Origin: an uncultured Candidatus Poseidoniales archaeon
Lineage (GTDB): Archaea; Thermoplasmatota; Poseidoniia; Poseidoniales; Poseidoniaceae
Assembly (NCBI GenBank): GCA_902563095.1
Contig: CACEWA010000001.1
Location: forward strand, 88,540-152,539
DNA: 64,000 nucleotides
Reading direction: 5' to 3'
This document shows, piece after piece, positions 46,094 through 54,900 of the stretch. How positions within the stretch are numbered: the stretch's first letter is position 1; every line of letters begins with the position of its first letter. Under the pieces are notes generated by a model, which did not search any database, was not told where the DNA came from, and saw only the letters and a program-made list of their open reading frames with translations. The translations under genes were made by a program, and so were the position numbers.

Positions 46094-46984
46094 TCACCTC
46101 AACCTAGCGATTTGGGCTGCCGCTACTTTGGTTGCAATCATCGCTGCTGTAAACTGTGTAAGTGGGGTGTCATCCTGAGGAACAATTTCATTCACATCAG
46201 CACTAATGACATCACAATTAGAAAATACTGTTTCAATCGTTTGAACTACATGCCAGAAAGATAACCCTCCAGGTACAGGCGTTCCAGTTGCTGGCACCAA
46301 TGAACCATCTAGCCCATCGATGTCGATAGTAAGATGCACTGGACCATCAATATGAGTAAGTGAATCTAACCAATCTGTCCAAGCCTTTGCTCCAGTACTA
46401 GGACTCATTACATCTTTAGCAAACCAAGTATGAATTCTGTCATCACTATCTATCAAATCCATTTCTTGGCGACAGAACGCTCTGATTCCTACTTGATGGA
46501 CTGCTAATGCACCCTCGTCAAGCGAACGAGCAATTGCACAAGCATGCGAGTATGGCTCCCCATCTAATTCATCACGTAGGTCTGCATGTGCATCGATTTG
46601 AATCAGTGTCACCTTTTTTGGACATCCTCTAAGTATACCAGGGAGGATTCCATGTTCGCCTCCCAAAAAAATCGGAAATGCACCACTGGAGTATTGTTCT
46701 GCAGCATATTTTCCTATTCCATCGAGTTGTTCCTGAAGAGAATTACCCTCTCCATTCCAGGGTTCTTTGGTTCGAATTATCTTGCCAGCAGGCAGTTCTT
46801 CACCAAGTAAATCATCGTACAACTCTACCTGTCCCGATGCCTCAATACATGCAGCAGGACCGTCAGCAGTACCTTGGCCATATGATGTGGTGAGTTCATA
46901 TGGGACGGGCGCTATTACTACATCAGCAGCGCCCTCAAAATCAGGTAAACCGAGAAAATTACCCTCGGCGAACTGCTCAACCAT
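46094..46984 (-). CDS. speB: Agmatinase / ureohydrolase
   Basis: Mn-dependent ureohydrolase, agmatine to putrescine and urea, or N1-aminopropylagmatine to spermidine as in Thermococcus and Thermus. 296 aa. The metal-ligand motifs GGEHG, DAHADLRDE, the SHACAI context and DIDGLDGSLVPATGTPVPGG are intact. It is the first gene of the operon with the SpeD-DHS fusion, whose ribosome binding site overlaps its stop codon. Which substrate is used depends on whether the fused SpeD makes agmatine or decarboxylated AdoMet. Confidence 0.9.
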   Translation of the reverse strand: MVEQFAEGNFLGLPDFEGAADVVIAPVPYELTTSYGQGTADGPAACIEASGQVELYDDLLGEELPAGKIIRTKEPWNGEGNSLQEQLDGIGKYAAEQYSSGAFPIFLGGEHGILPGILRGCPKKVTLIQIDAHADLRDELDGEPYSHACAIARSLDEGALAVHQVGIRAFCRQEMDLIDSDDRIHTWFAKDVMSPSTGAKAWTDWLDSLTHIDGPVHLTIDIDGLDGSLVPATGTPVPGGLSFWHVVQTIETVFSNCDVISADVNEIVPQDDTPLTQFTAAMIATKVAAAQIARLR

Positions 46985-47125
46985 GGAACTTCCGGGGTAG
47001 ATTTCCCCTTTGAAGTGCTCGATTGGGCGAAATTCATCGCTGGGTTAATTAGGGACTTCGACCTATACATATTACTGCGCAGCGGAGAAGAGTCGCGGGC
47101 TATATCTCCAGCGCGAGGTGATTAC

Positions 47126-47548
47126 ATGGGAATGACAATGATGGAACTTACAGAGGCAATTCGCCAGCATATCGATATGGAAATGGACCCAGAGGTCGCC
47201 TGTGGAATGGCTGAGCATGCTCTTGGCTTCTTTGGATTCTACGATAGAATCATCGACAATGCACTGGAGCCAACTGATCGCAACTTGTTCTACATGTTCC
47301 AAGATTATGACTTACTAACAACCGAATCTGAAGAAACCACTCTTTGGGACGGCCGTGAATGGAGGATTCACTACTGGCGCTTTAAGCCTGAATTGCGAGA
47401 GCGTGTTGAAGCGTACATGAATCGTGAAGTCGAGGTTGTAGAGGTTGATCCATTCGGTGACGTATACGGCGATGCTGGTAGCATCTGGATGCGTGAAGGT
47501 GACAAACCAGTCAACCCTAATGCCTTCACTTCCGACCATTGGGGCTGA
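47126..47548 (+). CDS. Conserved archaeal protein, DUF6015-like
   Basis: 140 aa from ATG 47126, chosen because GAGGTGA stands at 47114-47120; the ORF track's GTG 47015 start is within the promoter region. The helical N-terminus (MELTEAIRQHI), the segment LGFFGFYDRIIDNALEPTDR and the beta hairpin TTLWDGREWRIHYW match my recollection of DUF6015, found in Thermoplasmata. No enzyme motif is seen. It is cytosolic and monocistronic, divergent from speB. Confidence 0.65.
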   Translation: MGMTMMELTEAIRQHIDMEMDPEVACGMAEHALGFFGFYDRIIDNALEPTDRNLFYMFQDYDLLTTESEETTLWDGREWRIHYWRFKPELRERVEAYMNREVEVVEVDPFGDVYGDAGSIWMREGDKPVNPNAFTSDHWG

Positions 47549-47594
47549 ACACTTTCCCACAAGTCTTGAAGAGTAGCAGGTACACCATAGTATC

Positions 47595-50537
47595 ATGAAG
47601 GCAAGAGCAAGTCTGCTAGTTGTGCTCTTTTTGGCCTCGGTTTTTCCGATTGTCAATGCTGATGAAGTAAATGCTGTAACAATAAATGTTGACTGGACAG
47701 AAGATCACGCATATGTCATTACAGGAAATGTTGAACTATCTGAAATCAATATCACTCACGAGCACGATTCTCAAATGCTAGATGTAGGAATAATCTACGA
47801 TACTACCGGTGAAAATCTCCGGATAATTCTGAATACATCGGTTTCTAACGGAGATATAATTACTGTACAAGCTGGTGATGTTACTCGAATTGTCAATGTC
47901 GGACTCTGGGGTCAACCGATAGCAGACCACGAGGTGACATTGAATTCCCATTGGGAAATGGACCAGCAGTGGGAAAATGAGAATGGAACTCAAAAATACA
48001 TTCTCCTATTCGATGGACAGGGATGGCAACAGAGAATTGGAAGCACTCTAGAATCATGGGAAATGGGTAATGGGTCTCTACTCATTGTCTCTAACACTGC
48101 AGACAGTAGTATTTCGATGATGATAGATTTGGATTCGGTCTGGAAAAATGAAACTACTGTTGATGGAGTAATGACTGGCCAGGTATTTGATGCCCGTGGA
48201 AGCGGAATGATTGGAGTTGAAAACGAAGGTGACGAGGGTGACCTTCAGATTCAAGGAACTATTAGCGATGCATGGATTAACAGAACAACTCTGAACGGAA
48301 TCGTAGATGAAAGATTTAGAATTGAAGCTAATGGTTCAATTTCAGTTGATGCAAACGAAGATGATGAAATGATGAATCTAAGCGGCGATTTAGCCGTACT
48401 ATTGATTGAGACCTGGGACTCTAACGGTACCCGAGTACTTTCTCACACTCAATTCGAAGCGACTGCCGATTTGATTGTGGAAAATAACGATACTAGGATG
48501 GACATATCTCTGGATAGTTTCGAATCAATTGAAAGGTGGGAAGATGGTGTTCGCGTGGACCATCTGAACAAAATGATCGGTCAAGGAACATTCGGATTTT
48601 CTGGCGAAGATGAGAACGCTAGTGTACAAATCAATGGAACTATTCACGACTTTCACCAAGAGCAAGAAGATGGTTTGGTGACTGTTGATGACCTGCATGT
48701 GGATGGAGTAATTACTGGAGACGCACAAGGTACGTTTGGAGTTGTTCGCACCATAGAAGATTTCACATCGCAAGCAAACGAAACAGGCGTAATGTACGAT
48801 GTTATCATTGTACACCAAGAAGATTGGTTCAATATTACTGGAATTTCTGCTCTTCCTAATTCTGATTTAGGGGCTGGAGCTCATCACAATGAATCTTGGT
48901 CATATGATGCGAAACAAGCGGAATGGGATAATCGAACTATTCGCACGGTTTGGAGTCAAACCGGACCTGACCCAAGCAGCGGCGACATTATACATTCAAA
49001 TTCACCAATTCAAAACTCACCTGAAGCGCCTTCTGTAGAAGAAGGGATAGGAGATGTAACTGTTAGTCGTGAATCCGGGTTTGCTCCTATCGATGCGATG
49101 ACTGGAGATGTATTCACTCTAGACCAACAAAGCGGGATGTCACTAACTGTGACAGCAGGACAAGCAGAAACAGTTGCTATGGATGGGCATTTAGTGGATA
49201 CTGTTGCATGGACTGGAGTATATTCTACTGATGTTATTGGAACTGCAAATGGTAACCTAATCATCGATGGCCCGCTTTCTGGACTAAATGTAGCTATTCA
49301 GCGTGCTTTCCAGATCGAATTTGGAGAGGATGAGCAATTGGTTAATCTAACTGAAAATCAGTCCGTCAATCGTGTATTATCTCCCTCAATCATTTCAGTT
49401 CACGATAATAACGACCCTAGTGTAGATTTGATCACACTAGCGCAAGGAGTAGTTACAGGTGAGGGCGGTACACCAGGATTCCTTGAAGTCACAGTATCAG
49501 ATGTTGATTTCAACATCGTAGGTGTAACTGCAAATACAACTTCAATCGGAGGTTCTGCAACTCTGACTTTGAACGACAAGGGACTAAATGGAGATAGGGT
49601 AATTGGCGATGATATTTGGACTGCAGAACTATCAGTTCCAGGATTAGAATACGGTGACTTGCCAATTACTGCTACCGTAATTGATGCATTTGATGCAACT
49701 GACTCTGACTCAGCCAACATCACTGTTCTGAATCAGCCACCTCGGCTCACTTCTATGGAAATCGTTCCAACGATAGTCAATAGAGGCGAGATTATGCTAA
49801 TCAATGCTGAAGTTTTTGATGGCCACGGGGTTTCCTCCGTTTCAATAGACATGCGAGAATTCGGAGGAAATCTTACTGACTTGAATAGAGTAGGAGACGT
49901 GTGGGCTGGCCAAGTTGAAATTCCATTAGGAATGAGCCCTGGGGAACACCTATTGAAAGTTAGAATGGTGGACACTTTTGATTCCTCAATAACCGTTCAA
50001 AGAACGATTACATCGGGGCAATATCATATCGAAAGCACGATGGATGAAGATTTAGAAATCATGGTGATGAATGAACCACCAGTTATCGACATAGGTGAAC
50101 TAAGAATCATTGAAATCGGAGATGAAGAAGTTGATTATGTTCTTACAATTTCAGTAAATGATCACGATGGATTAAATTGGGTCAAGGTGAAATTAGGAAT
50201 TCTAGCACCTCCGGGTCAATCAAGTACATGGTTCACAATGACATCGAACGGTGACGGTACATATTCCAAAGAAATTTCCATCAAGACATATATCGCTTTA
50301 GGAACTCACGAATTACTTGTCAAGGCAATGGATACTTATGGATCACAAAGTGCTGAAGAATCGGTTCCTATCGTATTGAAAGAACCAGTAGGAGATATCT
50401 CCTCTGGCTCTGCCAGTGATACTCTAACCTATGTGGCGATTGGTGGACTCGCGATACTTGCAATTGCTGGCGCTACAATATATGTGATGCGTGGGTCGGA
50501 TGAAGAAGGTGGCTTAGGTGGGTTTGGAGACGCCTGA
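47595..50537 (+). CDS. Very large secreted surface protein with C-terminal anchor
   Basis: 980 aa. A signal peptide (ASLLVVLFLASVFPIVNA) is followed by beta-rich sequence with many N-x-S/T sequons. In the last 350 residues at least two Ig/cadherin-like units stand out, one after LNQPPRLTSMEIVP and one after MNEPPVIDIGE. A C-terminal helix (YVAIGGLAILAIAGATIYVM) and a Gly-rich tail (GGLGGFGDA) end the protein. This is the topology of archaeal surface or S-layer-associated proteins. No catalytic motif is visible. Confidence 0.7.
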   Translation: MKARASLLVVLFLASVFPIVNADEVNAVTINVDWTEDHAYVITGNVELSEINITHEHDSQMLDVGIIYDTTGENLRIILNTSVSNGDIITVQAGDVTRIVNVGLWGQPIADHEVTLNSHWEMDQQWENENGTQKYILLFDGQGWQQRIGSTLESWEMGNGSLLIVSNTADSSISMMIDLDSVWKNETTVDGVMTGQVFDARGSGMIGVENEGDEGDLQIQGTISDAWINRTTLNGIVDERFRIEANGSISVDANEDDEMMNLSGDLAVLLIETWDSNGTRVLSHTQFEATADLIVENNDTRMDISLDSFESIERWEDGVRVDHLNKMIGQGTFGFSGEDENASVQINGTIHDFHQEQEDGLVTVDDLHVDGVITGDAQGTFGVVRTIEDFTSQANETGVMYDVIIVHQEDWFNITGISALPNSDLGAGAHHNESWSYDAKQAEWDNRTIRTVWSQTGPDPSSGDIIHSNSPIQNSPEAPSVEEGIGDVTVSRESGFAPIDAMTGDVFTLDQQSGMSLTVTAGQAETVAMDGHLVDTVAWTGVYSTDVIGTANGNLIIDGPLSGLNVAIQRAFQIEFGEDEQLVNLTENQSVNRVLSPSIISVHDNNDPSVDLITLAQGVVTGEGGTPGFLEVTVSDVDFNIVGVTANTTSIGGSATLTLNDKGLNGDRVIGDDIWTAELSVPGLEYGDLPITATVIDAFDATDSDSANITVLNQPPRLTSMEIVPTIVNRGEIMLINAEVFDGHGVSSVSIDMREFGGNLTDLNRVGDVWAGQVEIPLGMSPGEHLLKVRMVDTFDSSITVQRTITSGQYHIESTMDEDLEIMVMNEPPVIDIGELRIIEIGDEEVDYVLTISVNDHDGLNWVKVKLGILAPPGQSSTWFTMTSNGDGTYSKEISIKTYIALGTHELLVKAMDTYGSQSAEESVPIVLKEPVGDISSGSASDTLTYVAIGGLAILAIAGATIYVMRGSDEEGGLGGFGDA

Positions 50538-50565
50538 TTTAGGCTGAATTTCTCATCGACAACGG

Positions 50566-50571
50566 TTTATA
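50566..50571 (+). promoter_or_regulatory. TATA box of tRNA-Gly
   Basis: TTTATA ends 28 bases before the first base of tRNA-Gly, the expected spacing for an archaeal TATA box. Confidence 0.5.
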
Positions 50572-50598
50572 CCCCTGTCCAATCCGATGGTTACACTT

Positions 50599-50673
50599 GC
50601 GAGAGTAGTGTAGTGGTTATCACCGAGCGTTGCCAACGCTTGAACCCGGGTTCGAGTCCCGGCTCTCGCACCA
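50599..50673 (+). tRNA. tRNA-Gly (GCC)
   Basis: Cloverleaf: acceptor GCGAGAG paired with CTCTCGC, anticodon arm GAGCG-TTGCCAA-CGCTT with anticodon GCC, T arm CCGGG-TTCGAGT-CCCGG, discriminator A and an encoded CCA. No intron. It decodes GGC and GGU. Confidence 0.95.
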
Positions 50674-50675
50674 TT

Positions 50676-51149
50676 CTAATCTCTGAGCATCATAATTACT
50701 GCCTTATCTCCATGCTCCACTTGACCGACTTCAACAAAATCGTGCCGAACGTGGAAACGCACAGAATCCGGATTTGGTGGCCTTAGGTTAACTTCAGCAG
50801 TCACAGGAACTCCAAGGTTTGCTGCTTGTTTGAACACTTCAAGATACAGTTCTGTTCCAATCATTCGGTTTCTTTGATCTAAAGATACAGCTATTCTGTC
50901 AACGTAAAGAAAATCGTTGTAATTCTGGCTAAACCAAGTATAATTCGGACTGCCGTAGGATGTTCCAGGTGGAAGACATATGACAAAACCTAGCAATACT
51001 TCGCCATCAAATGCACCAACTGAAAAGGAAGAATAGTGCAGTAAATCTACGATTTCGTCTTCTGAAACCTTTCCTGTTCCAGGTAACCCTTGTTCATTGA
51101 TTTTCCATATTTCATGGGAATCGGCTAGACGTAATGGCCGTATTTCCAT
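50676..51149 (-). CDS. GNAT-family N-acetyltransferase
   Basis: Acetyl-CoA-dependent transferase of unknown substrate. 157 aa from ATG 51149 (MEIRPLRLAD, the typical GNAT start); the ORF-track start would overlap the upstream gene. Landmarks are the strand FLYVDRIAVSLDQRNRMIGTELY with the acetyl-CoA loop (slightly altered from Q/RxxGxG/A) and the later VTAEVNLRPPNPDSVRFHVRHDF, where the substrate-side strand and N-x-x-S-x-x-F pattern are seen. Could be a RimI-like or small-molecule enzyme. Downstream of a Rossmann-like gene on the same strand. Confidence 0.8.
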   Translation of the reverse strand: MEIRPLRLADSHEIWKINEQGLPGTGKVSEDEIVDLLHYSSFSVGAFDGEVLLGFVICLPPGTSYGSPNYTWFSQNYNDFLYVDRIAVSLDQRNRMIGTELYLEVFKQAANLGVPVTAEVNLRPPNPDSVRFHVRHDFVEVGQVEHGDKAVIMMLRD

Positions 51150-51186
51150 GGATATGACAGAATGACTTGGTGGATAATGCCTTCGT

Positions 51187-51861
51187 CTATTCCAACAAAC
51201 CAGCAATCATAGTCATCATCGCTGTTCTAAGCGGTACCAAAGGTCGCCAACCATCTCCAGTTAATTCCAATAACAATTGATGTAATGGAGTTAAATTTGG
51301 CCTCTGCCTCTCGTTTTCATGGATTGGTTTCGCCTCCATCCCCGCGATTTCATGACCAAATAATGTCTCAGCAGTAAATTTACCACTAATCCCCTGATTC
51401 GTCCTCGCCCACAGCATTTCAAATTCTGCCTTACTATCTTGGGGAAGCCATTCTCGACGACCACACATGTATAATTGGGAAATCTTAGATTCTGATTTTG
51501 CAATATGCGCTATAGCATTTGCAGCATCAATAACACTCAACCAATATCTTGAATCAGGCCCTGAATGTTTGCCTCCAAGCCAACATTGGATTTCTTCTGG
51601 CATCCACTTGTCATTACGACTTGGAATGAGATCTTGAACAATTATATCCTTGCCAATCTCTATGTCTGCTGAACTACCATCAAATGAAATTGAGAATCCT
51701 GTGCCTGTTTCCGATAGATTAACTTGTGAATATTCTAGCAATGTTTGGTTTCTAATTCTGTGTGAATCTTCGGCTGCGACAACATCGATGTCCATAGATA
51801 GCAATTTGTCAATCACTGCCTCTCCCAGTGAACAGGTTGCTCCCTTGACAACTATTGCCAT
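51187..51861 (-). CDS. Rossmann-like (atypical SDR/epimerase-type) protein
   Basis: 224 aa from ATG 51861. The N-terminus MAIVVKGATCSLGEAVIDKLL has the beta-alpha-beta look of an NAD(P)-binding epimerase, with GATCSLG in place of the usual GxxGxxG. No Tyr-x-x-x-Lys pair is obvious, so it may be a non-catalytic or shortened relative. A mid-protein segment (SRYWLSVIDAANAIAHIAKS) matches the part of epimerases that follows the active site. It lies 37 bp upstream of the acetyltransferase and may be co-transcribed. Function unknown. Confidence 0.55.
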   Translation of the reverse strand: MAIVVKGATCSLGEAVIDKLLSMDIDVVAAEDSHRIRNQTLLEYSQVNLSETGTGFSISFDGSSADIEIGKDIIVQDLIPSRNDKWMPEEIQCWLGGKHSGPDSRYWLSVIDAANAIAHIAKSESKISQLYMCGRREWLPQDSKAEFEMLWARTNQGISGKFTAETLFGHEIAGMEAKPIHENERQRPNLTPLHQLLLELTGDGWRPLVPLRTAMMTMIAGLLE

Positions 51862-52167
51862 CAAAATGTCTGCAAATATACTACCTTCATGAGGTTGTCC
51901 CTTGGCTAAAAATTCAATTAAATTTTTTAATTTTCAATTGAAAAATATGTTTAGGATTAAATTTTGGACGCGCGTTATGCGACATCAATTGAAAGTAAAC
52001 TTTGAGCCACTCTCTCAAAAATGAAACGCGACTACTTATTCAATTGGAGATGAACTAATTATGCGACAAATCCAATTGGAAAAGGATTCTTAGAAGGGGG
52101 CAAGTATAATAGTCGCCACTGTCGAGGGCAGATTGGTCAAGAGCCTGAAGACCAAGGAGATGGGAAA
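51862..52167. other. Intergenic region with repeated CAATTG elements
   Basis: No gene is seen in this 306-bp region between divergent genes. It is AT-rich and carries CAATTG at 51935, 51986, 52041 and 52073. Two copies share the longer unit TTATGCGACA followed by CAATTG (51974-51991 and 52060-52078), and a third imperfect version begins AACGCGACT at about 52024. A Shine-Dalgarno-like sequence (AAGGAGATGGG) precedes the PRC-barrel-like gene. Operator sites are the simplest reading. Confidence 0.5.
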
Positions 52168-52761
52168 ATGCCAAACAACGATTATGACATCCAGGAGTTA
52201 CTCCAAAGGGATGTATATGTGAATGATACAAAGGTGGGCGTCATCGTAGGAGAGAGACACCACCCGAACGAAGCAAGAGTGCGCTCAATGCGCATAATGG
52301 TAGAGCCAGGAGTCGCAGATGAATTTATGCGAAAGCCTGCTGAACTCGCACCATTACACAAGGAACTAATACACAGTATCAGAAATGATGGATCTGTTAA
52401 ACTCTCAAAATCTATGAGAGAACTCCAGCGCCGCTGGAGAAACACAGTTCGAATCGATGAAAAGTTGTATGCGCCTGATGAAATGATGGACAGAGCTGTC
52501 CTAGACAATCAAGGTATGGAAATCGGAGTAATAACCGATTTAGTCAAAATCAAAAGAACATATCGTGCTGTAGTAGTAAAGACTCGAATCGGAGTCCAGA
52601 TGCAATATGGCATTGACACAACTATCAATATTCCAATTACAGCACTTGCACGCACACGCGAGCGCTTGGACGAAGTAGTTCTATCCAGAACATTCGACAA
52701 ACTGCTAGGTTTGCCTTCATACATCCAGGCGAACGACCCTGACGCAGTGATGGAAGAATAA
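52168..52761 (+). CDS. PRC-barrel-like protein, probably two domains
   Basis: 197 aa. Two stretches share the PRC-barrel look: RDVYVNDTKVGVIVGER near the N-terminus and RAVLDNQGMEIGVITDLVKI at about 111-130, each followed by beta strands. The linker is basic (MRELQRRWRNTVRI). The protein is cytosolic and its role is unknown; it may belong with RimM-like or archaeal division-linked PRC proteins. Upstream is the CAATTG-repeat region, which probably regulates it. tRNA-Ile starts 48 bp downstream. A second, shorter PRC protein is at 8.5 kb. Confidence 0.6.
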   Translation: MPNNDYDIQELLQRDVYVNDTKVGVIVGERHHPNEARVRSMRIMVEPGVADEFMRKPAELAPLHKELIHSIRNDGSVKLSKSMRELQRRWRNTVRIDEKLYAPDEMMDRAVLDNQGMEIGVITDLVKIKRTYRAVVVKTRIGVQMQYGIDTTINIPITALARTRERLDEVVLSRTFDKLLGLPSYIQANDPDAVMEE

Positions 52762-52774
52762 GCATACCGTCGTC

Positions 52775-52780
52775 TTTATG
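52775..52780 (+). promoter_or_regulatory. TATA-like box of tRNA-Ile
   Basis: TTTATG lies 29 bases before the first base of tRNA-Ile, a reasonable archaeal TATA position. It is less canonical than the tRNA-Gly box. Confidence 0.35.
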
Positions 52781-52809
52781 ATGGGATGGTCGGTCGGCGA
52801 CCTGCCTTT

Positions 52810-52886
52810 GCGCGGGTAGCTTAGTCGGCTGGAGCACCCGGCTGATAACCGGGAGGTCGCAGGTTCAAGTCCTGCCTCGCGCACCA
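52810..52886 (+). tRNA. tRNA-Ile (GAT)
   Basis: Cloverleaf: acceptor GCGCGGG paired with CTCGCGC, D arm, anticodon stem CCCGG-CTGATAA-CCGGG with anticodon GAT, T arm GCAGG-TTCAAGT-CCTGC, discriminator A and encoded CCA. No intron. Decodes AUC and AUU. Confidence 0.95.
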
Positions 52887-52986
52887 TTTATCCACTCAGT
52901 CACAGACTTTGTGTCATTTTTTGAAAGAACGCGAATACTCTGTAGCAGGAGAACCCTCATTTAGCCCCCTCGCCGGCACTAACAAC

Positions 52987-53928
52987 ATGGTAGTAGTGTC
53001 GGGGAGCAACTCCCGAGCGCTTGCAATCGACCTTGCCAATGAACTTGGCTGGGACCATCACTCTCTAGAGGCGAGAAGATTTCCCGATTCTGAAGGATAC
53101 ATCAGGATCCCTGAAGAAGCGATTGAAGCAGTACGAAAGGAACCCGTAATTTTGGTATCGAATACATTTCCCGATGCAGGGATAGTTGAAACACTTCTAC
53201 TATTGGAAGCCCTAAGAGATGTGAGGGCAGGCCGGACTGAAAATCTGAAAGAAATAGGGCCTCAATCGATGGAATCGGTGGGCCCAGGGGTAATTGTAGC
53301 AATACCATACTTTGGATATTCTCGACAAGATAAGAGATTCCGCCCTGGAGAAGCAATTAGTGCCAAAGCGATTGGAAAATTGCTCGCATCCCATTGTGAT
53401 GGAATCGTTGTGTTTGATTTGCATGCCCCTGCTGCCCTGGAAGAGATGCCGATACCTGTTGCATTTACCTCTGCTATGCCAGAGATTGCTGCACACTTGC
53501 AAGAAAATGTGAATCCTGATTTCATTCTGTCTCCAGATAAAGGGGCAATCGATAGAGCAAGTGCAGTTGCCAAATCTATCGGCTTACCTTTCTCTTATTT
53601 GGAGAAAACCAGAATTGATGCACACACTATAGTCCACAAAGCAAAAGATTTGCAGGTAGATGGGAAAATTGTGGCAATTGTCGATGACATGATTGCGACT
53701 GGAGGGACAATTTGCAAAGCTGCAGATGCATTGAGAAACCAGGGAGCTACTGAAGTTCATGCTGCATGTACTCACGGATTGTTCACTGGAGGGGCTATCG
53801 CAAGATTGTCAAATCATGTTGATGGCGTACATGCTACGTCCAGTCTTTCCAATAGTCGTGCAGTAATCTCTGGAGGGGCTGCATTGGCTCGTGGTGTGCG
53901 GAAAATCCTCGATGATTTGCAAAAGTAG
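52987..53928 (+). CDS. prs: Ribose-phosphate pyrophosphokinase
   Basis: Makes PRPP from ribose 5-phosphate and ATP, feeding purine, pyrimidine, histidine and tryptophan synthesis. 313 aa from ATG 52987 (MVVVSGSNSRALA), the family's N-terminus; the ORF-track TTG 52909 adds an unlikely 26 residues. Motifs: FPDSEGYIR, YFGYSRQDKRFRPGEAISAK, DLHAPAALEEM and the PRPP-binding loop VAIVDDMIATGGTI. The start has no Shine-Dalgarno sequence, so translation may be leaderless. It lies 100 bp after tRNA-Ile. Confidence 0.94.
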   Translation: MVVVSGSNSRALAIDLANELGWDHHSLEARRFPDSEGYIRIPEEAIEAVRKEPVILVSNTFPDAGIVETLLLLEALRDVRAGRTENLKEIGPQSMESVGPGVIVAIPYFGYSRQDKRFRPGEAISAKAIGKLLASHCDGIVVFDLHAPAALEEMPIPVAFTSAMPEIAAHLQENVNPDFILSPDKGAIDRASAVAKSIGLPFSYLEKTRIDAHTIVHKAKDLQVDGKIVAIVDDMIATGGTICKAADALRNQGATEVHAACTHGLFTGGAIARLSNHVDGVHATSSLSNSRAVISGGAALARGVRKILDDLQK

Positions 53929-53951
53929 CACCAAATGTCCAACCCGTGGTG

Positions 53952-53959
53952 TTTATATT
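53952..53959 (+). promoter_or_regulatory. TATA box of the ribosomal protein operon
   Basis: TTTATATT is a canonical archaeal TATA box about 50 bp before the L7Ae start, consistent with a transcript start near 53985 and a short leader. Confidence 0.55.
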
Positions 53960-54008
53960 CGCGAGGCCGTGCGAAGCCTTGCTTCACATAAGCATGAGAG
54001 TGATTTCA

Positions 54009-54380
54009 ATGAGTGCACACGTGTCATATGAGACCCCTAACGATGTCGCAGATAAGATCTACGAGATGGTTTCGGCAAACAAGAATGGAAAAATGAAAAA
54101 AGGATCTAATGAGGTAACTAAGACCGCTGAACGCGGTACTGCACAGTTCATCATTATGGCAGAGGATGTCAACCCGCCAGAACTACTGGCTCACATTCCT
54201 CTAATCTGCGCTGAGAAAGGTATCCCGTTCGGATATGTTCCTAGCCAAGAGTTCCTAGCAAAAGAAGCCGGAATGCCAAACGGCGTTAAGACCGCTTCTC
54301 TCGCTCTTCTGGAAGTTTCCAAGGGAGCACAAGAAAAATTCAACGAAGTTGTAGAGTTAGTCAAGGGGCTTTCCAACTGA
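54009..54380 (+). CDS. rpl7ae: Ribosomal protein L7Ae
   Basis: Kink-turn RNA-binding protein of the large subunit, also part of archaeal C/D and H/ACA RNPs and RNase P. 123 aa from ATG 54009 (MSAHVSYETPNDVA), the usual length; the ORF-track start adds 21 residues. Motifs GSNEVTKTAERGTAQFIIMAEDVNPPE and IPLICAEKGIPFGYV are diagnostic. First gene of the cluster L7Ae-S28e-L24e-Ndk-aIF5B. Confidence 0.96.
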   Translation: MSAHVSYETPNDVADKIYEMVSANKNGKMKKGSNEVTKTAERGTAQFIIMAEDVNPPELLAHIPLICAEKGIPFGYVPSQEFLAKEAGMPNGVKTASLALLEVSKGAQEKFNEVVELVKGLSN

Positions 54381-54409
54381 ACATATCACTGATTTCGGAG
54401 GAATAAGAG

Positions 54410-54634
54410 ATGTCTGAAGAACTCGGAGGATGGCCTGCAGAGGTTGTCGAAATTGTAGGTAGAACCGGAATGACCGGCGAAGCTACACAGGTAAAGGTGC
54501 GTGTTAACGACGCACCTAACCCACGTGACGTCGGCCGAATTATCACTAGAAATGTGGTTGGACCAGTTCGTGTAGGTGATATTCTAATGTTAATCGACAC
54601 TGGCCGAGAAGCCCGTAAACTCAACTATAGGTGA
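54410..54634 (+). CDS. rps28e: Ribosomal protein S28e
   Basis: 74-aa small-subunit protein with an OB-like fold. Diagnostic segments are [33 protein letters not shown] and the terminal ESEAR-like end, here TGREARKL. Preceded by GGAGG and followed 5 bp later by L24e. Confidence 0.96.
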   Translation: MSEELGGWPAEVVEIVGRTGMTGEATQVKVRVNDAPNPRDVGRIITRNVVGPVRVGDILMLIDTGREARKLNYR

Positions 54635-54639
54635 TCTAA

Positions 54640-54828
54640 ATGCCAGAACAAAGAATCTGCAGTTTCTCGGGAGATATCATCGAACCTGGTACAGGATTGA
54701 TGTTTATTCGCCGTGATGGCACAGTACAGTGGTTCGCTAACAGCAAGGCTCGTAAGAATGCAGTCAAACTGAAGCGAAACTCACGCAAAGTAAAGTGGAC
54801 CCGCCATTATGTAAAAGGCGGAATCTAG
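54640..54828 (+). CDS. rpl24e: Ribosomal protein L24e, zinc-less variant
   Basis: 62-aa large-subunit protein. CSFSGDIIEPGTGLMFIRRDG and the basic tail LKRNSRKVKWTRHY identify the family. The usual four zinc Cys (CxFC...CxxKC) are reduced to one: SFSG replaces SFCG and FANSKAR replaces FCSSKC. Its ribosome binding site overlaps the S28e stop. Confidence 0.93.
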   Translation: MPEQRICSFSGDIIEPGTGLMFIRRDGTVQWFANSKARKNAVKLKRNSRKVKWTRHYVKGGI

Positions 54829-54900
54829 ACAATTTAGCGAATCGCTACAATCGTTGCGCTCAAATAGGGCATGCTAGTGGACTGCATTGGTGGAATTAGT

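Noticed and set aside
51862-52167. CAATTG repeat region as a CRISPR or replication origin
   Set aside because: Repeats are short and unevenly spaced, which excludes CRISPR; no origin-linked gene such as cdc6/orc1 is nearby, so an origin is not supported.
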